Shown here piece after piece: positions 11,985 to 22,660 of a stretch of DNA of 64,000 nt (its first letter is position 1; every line of letters starts with the position of its first letter). This stretch comes from Mangifera indica (lineage: Eukaryota; Streptophyta; Magnoliopsida; Sapindales; Anacardiaceae). The position numbers were made by a program, and so were the translations under genes. Under the pieces are notes generated by a model. The model searched no databases. It had not been told where the DNA came from and saw only the letters and a program-made list of their open reading frames with translations. Location: the NCBI RefSeq assembly GCF_011075055.1, contig NC_058145.1, positions 942,887 to 1,006,886 on the forward strand. The letters run 5' to 3'.

Positions 11985-14763
11985 AGGACTATGGCGGTGT
12001 CATTCGGGAAGAGGTCTCGGATCACAAAGGCATGGAAAATTGTAGTTACAAGCAGAGCTGTTACTACCGTGGAGGAAATGAAAGAGAGTGTGACAGCAAG
12101 AGTTCGAGTTCCTACATTGGTGACTTCATTTGAGTACCTAATGGTAGCAATGGCAGCTCCAGTCATTGGAAATGTGTATGCCCACCAAGCCAATGAGAAC
12201 CTGCAAATTCAAGGGATAACGAAGTCATAAGAAAACTTAAACTTAATGCAACAGTGTTGTTCAATAGTCCGGACACATAGTCCAACCTATTGTCAAGATA
12301 TTTTTCATTACAGTTGAACAGTTGTGAAAACTTAAGAGCTCACAAACTATTTAATTATAGTCTTATTTTATCATTTTCAAACAATATAAGATACTTCTAC
12401 ATACCTAATATATCTCTTCTTATGGGGACTTAGCATGTTGAGGTTTGCTCTACCATTATTCAAGAGGACAAAGAAAATGGTTCTGATGCTATTTGTAACA
12501 TCGTTGTCCAATAGTTCAACCCACTTACAAAATATTATTAGTTTTGGACACATAGTTCGTTATAATTTTGTTTTTTATGATTAGTAACCCAGAATGTATC
12601 TTGACAATTTAAGAATTCATATGTTATTTAATTAATATTTGTAATATGAAAAAAAATGTTAGATATGTATGAGCATCTTATATTATTTGAGGATAATAAC
12701 ACAAAGACTAACTAAATAGTTTGTAAGCTCTTAAAATGTGAAGGTGCATTTTGAGTTGTGAAACCCTAAAAGCAAAATTGTGACAAATTATATATCTAAA
12801 ATTAGATAATATCTTATACTTAAATTGACAAAAGAAGAGCTTAACAAGAAATTATTCATGTAACTTACTTGAATCCTCGAAAAAAATTGATCCGAACAGC
12901 CTGGTAATCACATTTCAGAAAAGAAAAATGGGCATAGGCTAGGCAATAAAGATCAATGAACCTATGTGTTTTGGTGATTGAACACTAACCAGTGATAAAT
13001 AAAGGAACAAGCAAATGAAGTAGGCGATCCGAGCTCCATAATTGAACGAACCTTGCAGCGCTGCCCAAGCCATGGAAGCAACACTAGGCGGTGCAACAAA
13101 CAAAAAGAACACAGGATGGAGTTCCTTTGGGAGCGTTTCATTTGTTGGAAGTCTCTGGTAAAGAGTAACAAATAGAACTATGTAGTAAGCCAGGCCAACG
13201 GCAAAGAAGAAAAGAGGCCCTTCTTTTAGCCCCATGGTTGCCCCCAGTAATGTCCCCACAAAGTTTCCAATAATTGAGAGATAATTTGAAGGATTAGCCA
13301 CCTTTGAAAGCCTGCGTTGGCCTCCTGACAACCACTGCCCATACAACTTAAGCTCAAAGCAAAATATTGGAGTCATAAGCACATACCAAAGGACTTCAGG
13401 TAAGCTCTCAGCAATTGAAGGTGGGACTCCTAGAGCTAAAAACAGCAGGGCTACCCATGGAGCAAAGAAGAAATTGACTCGAATCGGATGGTAATACTCG
13501 CGACGAACAGCTTCAAAATAGAAAAGTACTTTCATAAGGTAGATTGAGAAGATTAAAACCACAAGGGCAACAGCTGTGCACCAAAGAGCAAGATTTACAA
13601 GAGGGCTTATGTGGAGAAACTTTGTGGATTCAGAAATGGCCAAAGTTTTCCATAAAATTGCTTGGCTGCTAACTCCCAGACAGATTCCAAATGAAGAAAC
13701 TGGAAAACGGAGAAGAAATGGCCAAGTCTTATCCTGGGGAAGCAGTATCTGCTCCAAAGCCTGTACAATGTTAATGTAATTCATAGAACTGGATGAGATA
13801 ACAACACCTAAACATATCGAAAAATTACCTTTTTTTTTAATTTAAAAAACAAAATTTGGTCCCTAGACAAAAAATAAAAAAATACATACTCTGAGGGTGT
13901 CCAGTTCAGGCCCTTCCAGGGCATCAAAGTATCTGTCAACAGGCAAATTATTCTCCCCTTCTGGTTTCTTGGTTTTCTCTTCTGGTTGAGCTTCAGGCTG
14001 TGGCTGTCCACCGTGAAGGTTTGTGAGCTGCCTCTCAAGTTTTCCAGACCAGGTTTTGGAAGAATCAAACGTTCTATCCTGGAACGTCGTAGCCATACTT
14101 GGATACTGCTGGCTCAAGTTTATATTCTCAACTGGCCCTCCTGCCACAGACCCAGTTGGTATTGGCTGAGAATAAGAGCTTGCATGCATTGGAATTTCAC
14201 TGGCAGCGGAATCTGAAACCATTCTGCTAGATTCTTTTCCCTTTAAATAAAAACCAACCCTTTTAGGATTTTCCTGTTCATCAGTCCTGAAAGGATAAGA
14301 TGGCATGCTTCTAGAAACAGAACCCCTCCTCCCATGATCAGACTCTTTGTTCTGGCTTTGGACATCAGCAATGTCAGTAACCTGTCAAGAATGAAAACGT
14401 TAGCTGGACTCCAATCCTCTCCAGCGATACTGCTTATTCCACCAGTGATATCTTGTCGGTAACCTTTGACATATCTCCTACCAGTTTAAACAAGCTTGAG
14501 TTCAAACTGGCAAGTTAGGATTAGAGTTGAACTTGAGCTAGTCTATTCTCTAAATGACGCAAAATAGAATGTATACTTACCATAGGTGGTGAATTCAGGG
14601 GTTTATTGACAGTTGATTGAATCTGATAATTTAAGTTCTCATTTCCACTCACACTGTCAAAGCCCTCAACTTCATTTGATGATATGAACTGGAGGAGAGC
14701 TGGAATTTCTTCAGGGCAATTCTGCTTTGCCGGATCCATGAATTTGTTCTTCTCCATTACCAT
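11930..14763 (-). CDS. SLAH3: S-type (slow) anion channel, SLAH2/SLAH3-like
   Basis: Five coding exons on the minus strand join in frame: 14763-14581, 14381-13890, 13760-12990, 12900-12869, 12200-11930 (582 residues). The N-terminal cytosolic part contains PALLQFISSNEVEGFDSVSGNE, typical of SLAH2/3. From about residue 226 comes the ten-helix SLAC1/TehA core (WPFLLRFPVSSFGICLGVSS, then TLYQRLPTNETLPKELHPVF and SLAWWAYTFPMTGAAIATIRY). Family members carry nitrate and chloride across the plasma membrane and are opened by calcium-dependent or SnRK2/OST1 kinases acting on the long N-terminus. The intron positions are supported by conserved residues on both sides; the 32-bp exon 4 encodes AVRINFFRGF. 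The tail after LFPNDTAIVLK is out of frame with the conserved family tail, so the last 17 or so residues are aberrant (see 11823-11984). SLAH2 and SLAH3 cannot be separated here. Confidence 0.88.
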
Positions 14764-14774
14764 TCAAAATCCAC

Positions 14775-15294
14775 CTGAAACCCATAACGTGTTACTTCAA
14801 GAAAACACTTTCAAGGCTCATTTTCTGCTATCAACTTTACAGAAAGCTTCTACAGAGATATTAAGATTTTCAAAAACTGTCTGTAACTTATTGGGACTTT
14901 TTATCTGATTCAAGCATGTAGTGCACTGTAAACATGGCTACAGGAGCTCAAATTAGTGCTCAATGAAAAATATTAGCCATAGACAAGAAGGTGGTTCAAA
15001 TTTTCCACAAACAGTTTCCGTGATTCATGTCCATATAACTCTCTGAAAACAAAATTTTTAAGACTTTATTATGATTTATTCTGAAAAAATCAAGCAGAAT
15101 CCACTTAAACAGATCTTAAAACAAAGTTTATATCAGAAAGACCATGAAACACATTTGCAGAAAAAAAATAAATAAATAAAAACTCAACAGGCCATTCTGA
15201 ACTTGAAAAGCAAAACCCCAACTGCCCATCACATCATTTTCCAAAAAGAAGTTAAAATCACCATTTCTGAAAAGCCAAAACTTCATTAACTCAC
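14775..15294 (-). other. Leader intron of the SLAH gene
   Basis: On the minus strand a donor (ATTAAG then GTGAGTT) at 15295/15294 and an acceptor (GGGTTTCAG) at 14775 bracket a 520-bp intron in the 5' UTR, leaving 11 bp of leader before the start codon at 14763. Inferred from splice signals. Confidence 0.5.
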
Positions 15295-15462
15295 CTTAAT
15301 CTGTCAAGAAGCAGAAGCAGAGTTCTTGGCGTAAAGTGGGACGTTGCAAGTGAAATCTCTGCAGCCAGTATCACCAAATCAGATTTTTTATGTTGCTTTT
15401 GTTTTCTTTTTTATGCGATTTCTTCTCTTCAGAGTGTGGTGAAAAACTCAGAAGCAGAAGAA

Positions 15463-15468
15463 TTTATA
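15463..15468 (-). promoter_or_regulatory. TATA box of the SLAH gene
   Basis: TATAAA on the minus strand (CCTATAAATT), about 170 bp upstream of the leader-intron donor, which leaves room for a short first exon starting near 15430. Confidence 0.5.
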
Positions 15469-15654
15469 GGAGAGCTATCTGGTCCAAAATGCAAGTAACA
15501 AAAACTAACACGTATTTCCAGCTACAGAAATCCGAAAAAAATTGTATAAAATGGGCCATGATCTTGGAAACAATTACGTCAAATGCACTTGTATTTTCTT
15601 ACATTATTTGAGAAAGACACCACCATAAAATAGACAAATCATTTCAAGTATACC

Positions 15655-15785
15655 CATTTTTTGGTATACAATTCATATATATATATAATGTGTTATTATG
15701 TAGTTGAGTGATTTTGAAACATTTGTCATCATGTGATAAAACAATACTCAATCACATGATAACACATTATTTTTGTTATTTCTTG
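15655..15785. mobile_element. Small palindromic MITE
   Basis: AATGTGTTATTATGT and its inverse ACATGATAACACATT flank a centre with GTGATTTTGAAAC / TACTCAATCAC. The same architecture recurs about a dozen times in the window. It has no coding capacity. Confidence 0.55.
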
Positions 15786-15889
15786 TTGAAGGTACCAAAT
15801 TAATTATATTGCTTCTAAAACAAAACAAAACAAGCGATACTAATTATGTTTGTTCAATATCTGAAATAGGAAGTACTGAAAAATTAGTC

Positions 15890-16504
15890 CCTTTTATTAA
15901 AAAAAAAAAAAACTGTTAAATTTAGTGCAAACTCAAATTTCTATCTGCTAACTTTCAAAAATTCAAATATCCATCCAATAAATTTTGTTAATACTATCAG
16001 GGGTAAAACTATCATTTAAAAAAACTAAAAATTCATCACATTCTCCTCTTAGGTTTAAAAACTAACAATTTTCTTTTATCGAAAGTTAGAAAAATAACTA
16101 TTTCCCCCCTAGGGTTTGCATTTTCTCCCTTGCCACTTTTCTGCGACTAGGGCTAGCCAACCTTAGGTGGGTAGATGATTTGTTGGTGCACGTCTATGCA
16201 ACACACAGAGCGAGGAGTTAAGGTTGGCTTGCACCGGTCGCCAAAGAAATGACAAGGGAGAAAGTGCGAACCCTAAGGGGGAAATAGTCATTTTCCAAAT
16301 TTTGTGTGGGGGAAATTATTAATTTTTAAAGCTAGGGGAAAATGTGATGAATTTTATTTTTTTAAATACTTTTATTAAATAACAATTTTACCTCTGACAA
16401 TAACAGTAAAATTTAATAGACGAATGAGTATTTGAATTTTTGCAAGTTAACTGGTATGAGTTTGAGTTTGCACTAAACTATGGGTGGAAACAAGTCTTTT
16501 GGCC
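15890..16504. mobile_element. Foldback element, TTTGGCC-end family
   Basis: Left-arm words (TTAGTGCAAACTCAAA, CAGGGGTAAAACTATCATTT, CCCTAGGGTTTGCA, TCTCCCTTG) reappear inverted in the right arm (GACAAGGGAGAAAGTGC, AACCCTAAGGGGG, CAATAACAGTAAAATTTAAT, GAGTTTGCACTAAAC). The right end is TTTGGCC at 16498-16504; the left end is degraded. The centre (about 16140-16250) is a short GC-richer loop. It is non-coding, and the same family as 17802-18656 and 59825-60646. Confidence 0.65.
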
Positions 16505-16739
16505 TTTCAGTGGTTAAAGTAGGATAAATTTTGTGTTGAATCTGATCTACCTTGGCAGAGCGATGGTCCATTATGGCTCAAATTTGGTGGCTGATAATTA
16601 TGTCTGGTTTTTGTTCCTGTTCCAAAATGTTGAACCACTTCTAAGAATGTTCCCATGTTCTCGCAAGATGCAGCTGGCTCTTATGAATCAATGGCTTGTG
16701 CACAAAGGAAGAGAATAGTTTTGTGTAAAAAAGAGTTTA

Positions 16740-17660
16740 GGAGCTGCTAGTAGGGTTGCAACCAAGCTAAGTCAAGCCGAATATTGTTGGGATTAAGCTC
16801 GACTCAACTACAATGTATCATATATGTAAAACTAAAGCTCAAGCTTAATATATGAGCTACTAGCTCAAGTTTTACTCGATAAATTATAGTTAAACTTTAT
16901 AGTTTATACATATATTAGTTACCCCCATATTACAAATTTAAGGAGGTGAGATGAAATTTTTCATATTAAGATATAAAATTAAGTGGGGAGTGTAAGTTTT
17001 AGGGGGACATGTAAGCTTTCATGGGTGTAAACACATTTTTTTTTAAATTTTTAATAGTTTATTGATATTACATTCAAACTAATTCGCAAGCTCGTGATTT
17101 CAACGAATAAGAAAACAACAAATTTGAGCTCAGATCAAACAAATTAGAGTTGAATCCAAACCAAATAGATTTGGTTCGACTCAAATTCGTTTAATTTGAA
17201 TTTGAGTCAAAAGATATAACTCATTTTTTAAACCAAACGAAACTCAAGCTAAGAAGTGATCGGTTTAAATTGATTAGAGTTCGGTTCAAATTCATAGTTC
17301 AAATTGGTAATTCAAATTCACAGTTCGAATAACTGGCATTAGTGGTTCAAATTTGTGATTTGGTTCAGTTTGAATCAGTGAGTTTGCCTATTATTTAGAT
17401 AAAACGACGTCGTTTTATTAATAAGCCCCGAATCTAAGTCATCAATTTGAGTCAAACCGAGCCACAAATTTGAAAAACCAATTTGAGCTATGAATTCAAT
17501 CCAAACTCAGGTTAGAGTATATTTTATTCGAACCAATTTTGAGTTAAGAAATATTTGTATTTGATTCAATTCATATCCACTCCTAAAACAACTATACAAA
17601 CTATTCAAATTTGATTTGATAATAATCAAGTCAAACTAGGCTCTATACGAGCCAGAGGTG
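16740..17660. repeat. Dispersed AT-rich repeat with TTGAGTTCGA words
   Basis: A low-complexity mixture of TTTGAGTTCAA, AATTCAAATTT and similar words around a palindrome AAAACGACGTCGTTTT near 17401-17416. Related stretches lie at 19150-20050, 23400-23700, 28490-28790, 55450-55800, 56400-57150, 57430-57780 and 63040-63420. No coding capacity remains; the origin is unknown to me. Confidence 0.5.
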
Positions 17661-17801
17661 TAAGTAGCTCACAAGTTTAGTGATACAAGTACGTAAAAGC
17701 TGCAGAAAAAAATTGTATTATGAGTCGATATACAGTTGTGGTGAGACAAGGTCTCAAATTTTGTTTCTTCTCGGGGCTTTCACATGGGTGACTACATATA
17801 A

Positions 17802-18656
17802 GGCCAAAGCACTATTTCCCCCCAAGTTCTAGTATGTTTTCAAAGTCACATTTGTGAAGTTTAAAAAACCAAAACTTTCACTGATAGGCTAACTTCTATT
17901 AAAAGAGGTAAGGGTAAAATTGTTATTTCATTAATAATATTAAAAAAATATAAAATTCATTATATTTTCCCCTCACAGTTTTAAAACTAATAACTTTACC
18001 CCTATTTAAAGTTTTCTAACTTTCAAAAGTAACATTCCCCCTCCCCCCACCCAAAACATAGAGATTATTTTCTAGACGCTCTCGGCCACTAACTTCGAAA
18101 ACCAGTGACAACGCTTCAACCCACCATGTCGCCAACCACCAGATTTTCACTCTCTAGCGCAAGAAGAAGCGACAAAGACTTTGTCAATTCTAGAAGAATC
18201 AACGGAGTCAACAAAGATGATTCTAGAAGAACGGACTGAGTCAACAAAGACTCGTCTTCGTTGATTCTTTTGGAATCCATCGATTATTTTGGAATCAACA
18301 AAAATGCATCTTCGTTGCATCATCTGGAAGTTCATAGAGATTAAAGGTGGTCGGCGAGATGGTGGGTTGAAGCGTTTTTTGTCGTGGTTGGAGAGCCTTG
18401 GGAAAATAAACTTTAGGTTTTTTTTTTTTTGGGCGGGGGGAATGTTACTTTTGAAAGTTGAAAAACTTTAACAAGGATAAAGTTGTTAATTTTTAAAACT
18501 AGGGGGGAAAAAAACATAATGAATTTTATATTTTTTTAATATTAATAAAATAACGATTTTACTCTTATTTTTTTAATAGAAGTTAACTCATAGGTGAGAG
18601 TTTTGGTTTTTCAAACTCTGCAAATCTGAGTTTGAAACCACACTAATCCTTTGGCC
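17802..18656. mobile_element. Foldback element, TTTGGCC-end family
   Basis: The left end GGCCAAAGCACTATTTCCCC and the right end ...CTTTGGCC are inverted copies. The arms match through TTCCCCTCACAGTTTTAAAACT and its inverse near 18495-18510, and AAGTAACATTCCCCC with its inverse near 18437-18452. The flanks TACATATAA and TTAATATAA agree at 7 of 9 positions, a plausible decayed 9-bp target duplication. The loop (18100-18350) holds short inverted words (GATTCTAGAAGAATCAAC / GTTGATTCTTTTGGAATC) and small fortuitous frames. Confidence 0.7.
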
Positions 18657-20058
18657 TTAATATAAAGCTCGACAGCCGCACTATTAGAAATTTTTTTGGA
18701 ATCTGACAGCATCCCACTAGCCACTTTCAAGGTTCATCTTCCATTAACCATCTCTGGAAACTTCTGAAAGTCGCATGAGAAGAATGTCCACTTTAGCTTT
18801 ACCAAGAAATTCTCATTTATTAATTGATTGGTTTTAAGAATTCCGGCTAAAATTACAAGGAATAGGCCAAATTTTTTTGACCATATAGTGGAAGGAAAAG
18901 AATTGGATCCTGTCCTGTCTGTCTGTGATGTTAGAGGTGGGAAGTTCATGGAATATCGACCAAAGATCTAATTTGTAAAATTAAAAGAATGTCGCCGATG
19001 AATTGGAACCCAATATTAATGGTGGAAGATCGATGAAACATGCAATTGCAATTCAACAGAGACGAGAAGTGACAAAACCTAAAAGACTACCTAACTTTTG
19101 AGCCTTTGCTTTTGAGTATTCATCACATCAACTACTAGTTATCATGTATCCATACTAGAAATATAGATGGGTTCAAACCAAGTCAAACTTAAGTAAGAGT
19201 CAACTATGAGCGTGGGTACAAACCCGGTTGGAATTGAATATCTCCTAACTGAAGTTTGATTTGAATAAAAAATAGTTTAGTTTAAATTTAACTTGAATTT
19301 ATTGAACCAATATTAACGGTTGTTGGAGTTCGGCTCAATCTCTAAGTTTGAAGTTCGACCCAAGTTTATAAATGGAATTCATTACCAGGATATGTAGTTG
19401 GAGTTCATGACTCATTAACAAAATATTGTTTTTTACCTAATTGTGAAATCAATTTAGTGGAATAGACTTTGTATATATCTCTAATGTATTAGTATATAAA
19501 TGATGAATTTATACATAAATAATATCTTATACAAGGAAAACAAATAACCATATAATAGAAAACAAAATATATAACAAATAAACTCGGAAATTATATATTC
19601 TAACACCAATAATGAACAAAATAACGTCATTTTGATAATTGTTTGATAAAATGACTCAAATCGAGTCACAAGCTAAACTCAAATCAATTTGATTCATCCA
19701 TTTGGCTTGTAAACCTAACTAAATTGAATTTGCTCTAACTTGAGTTCAGTTCAGTTTAAAAAATAAATTCAATCAAACCGAATTAGCATTCGAGACCAAG
19801 TCAACTCAATTCGAGTCAAACCTTAACGGGCTCAAGTTTGAACTAGTTCAAGTTAGTATACAGTATCATTGAAGGATTGTCAATAAGATGAATAATTTAA
19901 TTATTAGCAGAATAAACAATTTCATTAAAGAGACAAATGAGTCGAAGTTGAGTCTAACTGTTGAGCTAATGCTTCAACTCAAGTTTGAAGTTGAACATGG
20001 ATTAAAGTCTAAACTAGTTCAGTTTAAATCTAACTCTAACTAAAAATAGTGGTCAGAT
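18657..20058. other. Gene-free DNA with dispersed TTGAGTT-type repeats
   Basis: No gene is recognised. 19150-20050 is rich in GAGTTCAATT and AACTCAAATC words, with a block near 19855-19960 (ATCATTGAAGGATTGTCAATAAG) that recurs in diverged form at 28105-28180. Confidence 0.45.
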
Positions 20059-20060
20059 TC

Positions 20061-20410
20061 AAAATAATACCCCCAACTAATTTTAGTTTATTGCTCAATA
20101 CATGTTGAAAGATTCTCCACCATCAATAAGTTGGGCCATATTTCCCTAATTAATCATGTTTCTTTCAAGCACTAGTCATTAGTCAAAGAGGCACATGTTA
20201 CATGTAGATATTAAAATTTATAAACTTCTTTATTCAAAATAATACTCTCAACTAATTTTAGTTCATTGCTCAGTACATGTTGAAAGATTCTCCACTATCG
20301 ATAAGTTAAGCCATATTTCCCTAATTAATCATGTTTCTTTCAAGCACTAGTAATTAGTCAGAGAGGCACATGTTAAATGTAGATATTAAAATTTATAAAC
20401 TTCTTTAACT
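20061..20410. repeat. Recent 175-bp tandem duplication
   Basis: Two adjacent copies (20061-20235 and 20236-20410) share nearly every base, including TTGCTCA(A/G)TACATGTTGAAA, CCCTAATTAATCATGTTTC and AGATATTAAAATTTATAAAC. Only about a dozen substitutions separate them, so the event is recent compared with the surrounding repeats. No gene is involved. Confidence 0.85.
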
Positions 20411-20489
20411 ATTGCTTGTCCCATCAAAAATAACTTTTTAGTAATGTATTATTCATGTATTTTTTTTTTTTTTATATAATTTGTATACA

Positions 20490-20640
20490 CAGATAATGTT
20501 ACATTATATGTTAGGTGATACTTTATATTTAATTCAAAATCATTTAATCATATGATGACATATCATTTATGTATCCAAATTATATATCTAAATTGTGTAT
20601 ATATATAATTTTATTGATAATTTTTTATTTGAATGTTCGA
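20490..20640. mobile_element. Small palindromic MITE
   Basis: Ends TATACACAGATAAT and TGTATATATATAATTTTATTGATA bracket a centre of TTTATATTTAATTCAAAATC / ATCATATGATGACATATCA. It matches the family seen at 8265, 22300, 26950 and 29505. Confidence 0.5.
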
Positions 20641-20972
20641 GCTATATTGTTGGCTATTGGTTGGGTTAACTAGCAATGAATGATGATAATGTGAGGTCAA
20701 TCTAATGTTGAAATTGCAAATAACATTAAACTTTGGACAATGATATTAACAAAGCAAATAAATTAATGTATTATCATATGATTGGATATTTTAAATTAAA
20801 AATAAAATAAATAATTAGGTCTCCCAATTAGATAATGATACCAATCATATGTACATATAAAATTACTCCGCCCACCCTTGTATAAACTAAAAGGCCAATT
20901 GAGATAAATAATATCAAGGCAGGCACCTACACTCTAGTGGTAATTAAATTAATTTGTCATATACATACATAA

Positions 20973-20976
<4 letters not shown>
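20641..20976. other. Gene-free AT-rich DNA
   Basis: Contains a partial palindromic MITE-like stretch at about 20765-20845. No coding signal. Confidence 0.4.
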
Positions 20977-21029
<53 letters not shown>

Positions 21030-21045
21030 GAGAGAGAGAGAGAGT
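20977..21045. repeat. (AT)n/(GA)n microsatellite
   Basis: An uninterrupted AT run (one G interruption near 21017) passes into a GA run at about 21029-21044. Confidence 0.95.
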
Positions 21046-21876
21046 GTGTTAGTGATGAAATTAGCATCGACGAAAAGTATATTGAATGGATATAAGATTC
21101 AATACTACAAGAAAGTAAAAAGACATGCAACAAGGTTTTTAACTTAGTTTGGTCGATGAATAAAAAACTTACGTACTTACACAGAGATATTATTAGTAGT
21201 GTATCCTCCCTTAACCTTTTCCACAGGTTTGAATTTATATTAGTGGAAACTAGGGTTACATGTGTATATATCAACATTACTAAAATATAATATCATGCAA
21301 CTTGATAAGTTTTGTTATCATCTTATAATCCCGATATAACAGGGGAGTAATTACACATAATTGTTGAAGTTGTACCAAGTGGATCCATGATAATAATAGG
21401 AAACGGTAATTTAACTTGGAAGAGATCATGGGAATTGTGATAGTTGGTGACTCCTATTTTCTCTTTATTACTTGTGGATGAGATTGTGTCCTATTTGTAT
21501 CTTGTCTCATCCATCTACGAATTGTTAATCATCTCTCGGGTCTCTTTGACCTTATAACCAGCTATGTGAACGCCCTTGAGAATCAATTTGATGAAAGTTT
21601 CAAGTTTGGTTATAGACATATCTTTGAACAAGAAAATGAGTAAATTTATTATCCATCTACAAATTTTCTCAAGAAATGAAAAGGGAAATTCAATTTGCCA
21701 CCAGAAAAAAGCTGGGAGTATTTTTCGATGAACAATTTCATCTTCATCGGGGAAGACGAAGGAAGTTGGGGGTATTTTTCGACATCTTCCAAGCTTCCAA
21801 ATAGGAGAAGTTTGGCTGCTAGAGTGAGAGGATTCAAAAGATATTTGTGGCAGGCAATGGTGTTGAAGATCTGAAA
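21046..21876. other. Gene-free DNA
   Basis: No supported gene. 21649-21837 has a short minus-strand open frame without recognisable family features, which I take as chance. Confidence 0.4.
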
Positions 21877-22143
21877 ACTAAACTCTAGGGAGAAAACGTC
21901 ATTTTTTTTAAACTTCGCTTAAAGGGAAACTTTTAGTTTTTAAGGTTTGGAAGGGGAGGGGGGGGGGGGGGGGGGGGGAAGAGATTAAATTATAGTTTAT
22001 TTTTAATATTACAGATAAATAACAATTTTACTCCTAAAAGCATTAACTTTAACCACTCATGGATGGGTGTTTGGGATTTTCAAAGATAAGAGGTAAAAAC
22101 TTGGAAAAACAATATACTTCAGGTAGGAATAAGTCCTTTGGCC
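21877..22143. mobile_element. Single arm of a TTTGGCC-end foldback element
   Basis: The sequence from CTAGGGAGAAAACGTCATTTT through TAACAATTTTACTCCT to the terminal TCCTTTGGCC matches the right-arm order of the foldback family (16265-16504, 18400-18656). No opposing arm is present, so this is a truncated element. It includes a G21 run at 21958-21978. Confidence 0.6.
21958..21978 (+). repeat. Poly-G run (G21)
   Basis: 21 consecutive G inside the foldback arm, at a position where other family members have a 4-10 base G run. It could form G-quadruplex-type structure and is likely length-unstable; sequencing slippage is possible. Confidence 0.9.
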
Positions 22144-22299
22144 AACACAAGAAACAAGTGGTTTCAAGATTTTCAACTCTAATAGCTTATGAGTAGGGTG
22201 GTGGAAAATATGAAAGGAAATTAAGTGAATAGACTTTGAGACAAGAAAGAGTATCCTTAAAGTTTGCTCCCTATTTACAATTTTGAGATAACACAAAAT

Positions 22300-22660
22300 T
22301 TACTTATAAAATTCAGTGTTACTTTATTTTTAATTCAAATCACTCGATTATTTGATGATACATATCAAATATATATCTATTTATATATTTAAAATGAATA
22401 CATATAATTTTATTGTTATAAGTTTACAACTGAATATTTCCAAGAGAAATTCTATAAAGAGGGAGAATTAAAGTACATCAAGTATGTTTAGTGTACACAG
22501 AAGTGTTTTATTACGCATTTGACCATGACTTATATGAGAAAAAGTAATGTTATGTGCATATATTTTTTAGTATATATTTGAGTATATATTATTTATATAT
22601 TTAATTGTATACTCAAAAATATATTTATATAATTTTATTATATAGGAAATTAAAAGACAC
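22300..22660. mobile_element. Two adjacent palindromic MITE remnants
   Basis: 22300-22425 (CAGTGTTACTTTATTTTTAATTC ... ATAATTTTATTGTTATA) and 22545-22650 (TTATGTGCATATATTTTTTAG ... ATATAATTTTATTATATA) both end in the family's ATAATTTTATT phrase. Confidence 0.4.

Noticed and set aside
18147..18335. Repetitive 62-codon minus-strand frame (FVDS repeats)
   Set aside because: Lies in the loop of a foldback element and arises from short inverted and tandem words; no gene support.
20957..21277. 106-codon minus-strand frame
   Set aside because: About a quarter is the (AT)n/(GA)n microsatellite, and the remainder shows no family and sits in AT-rich repeat DNA.
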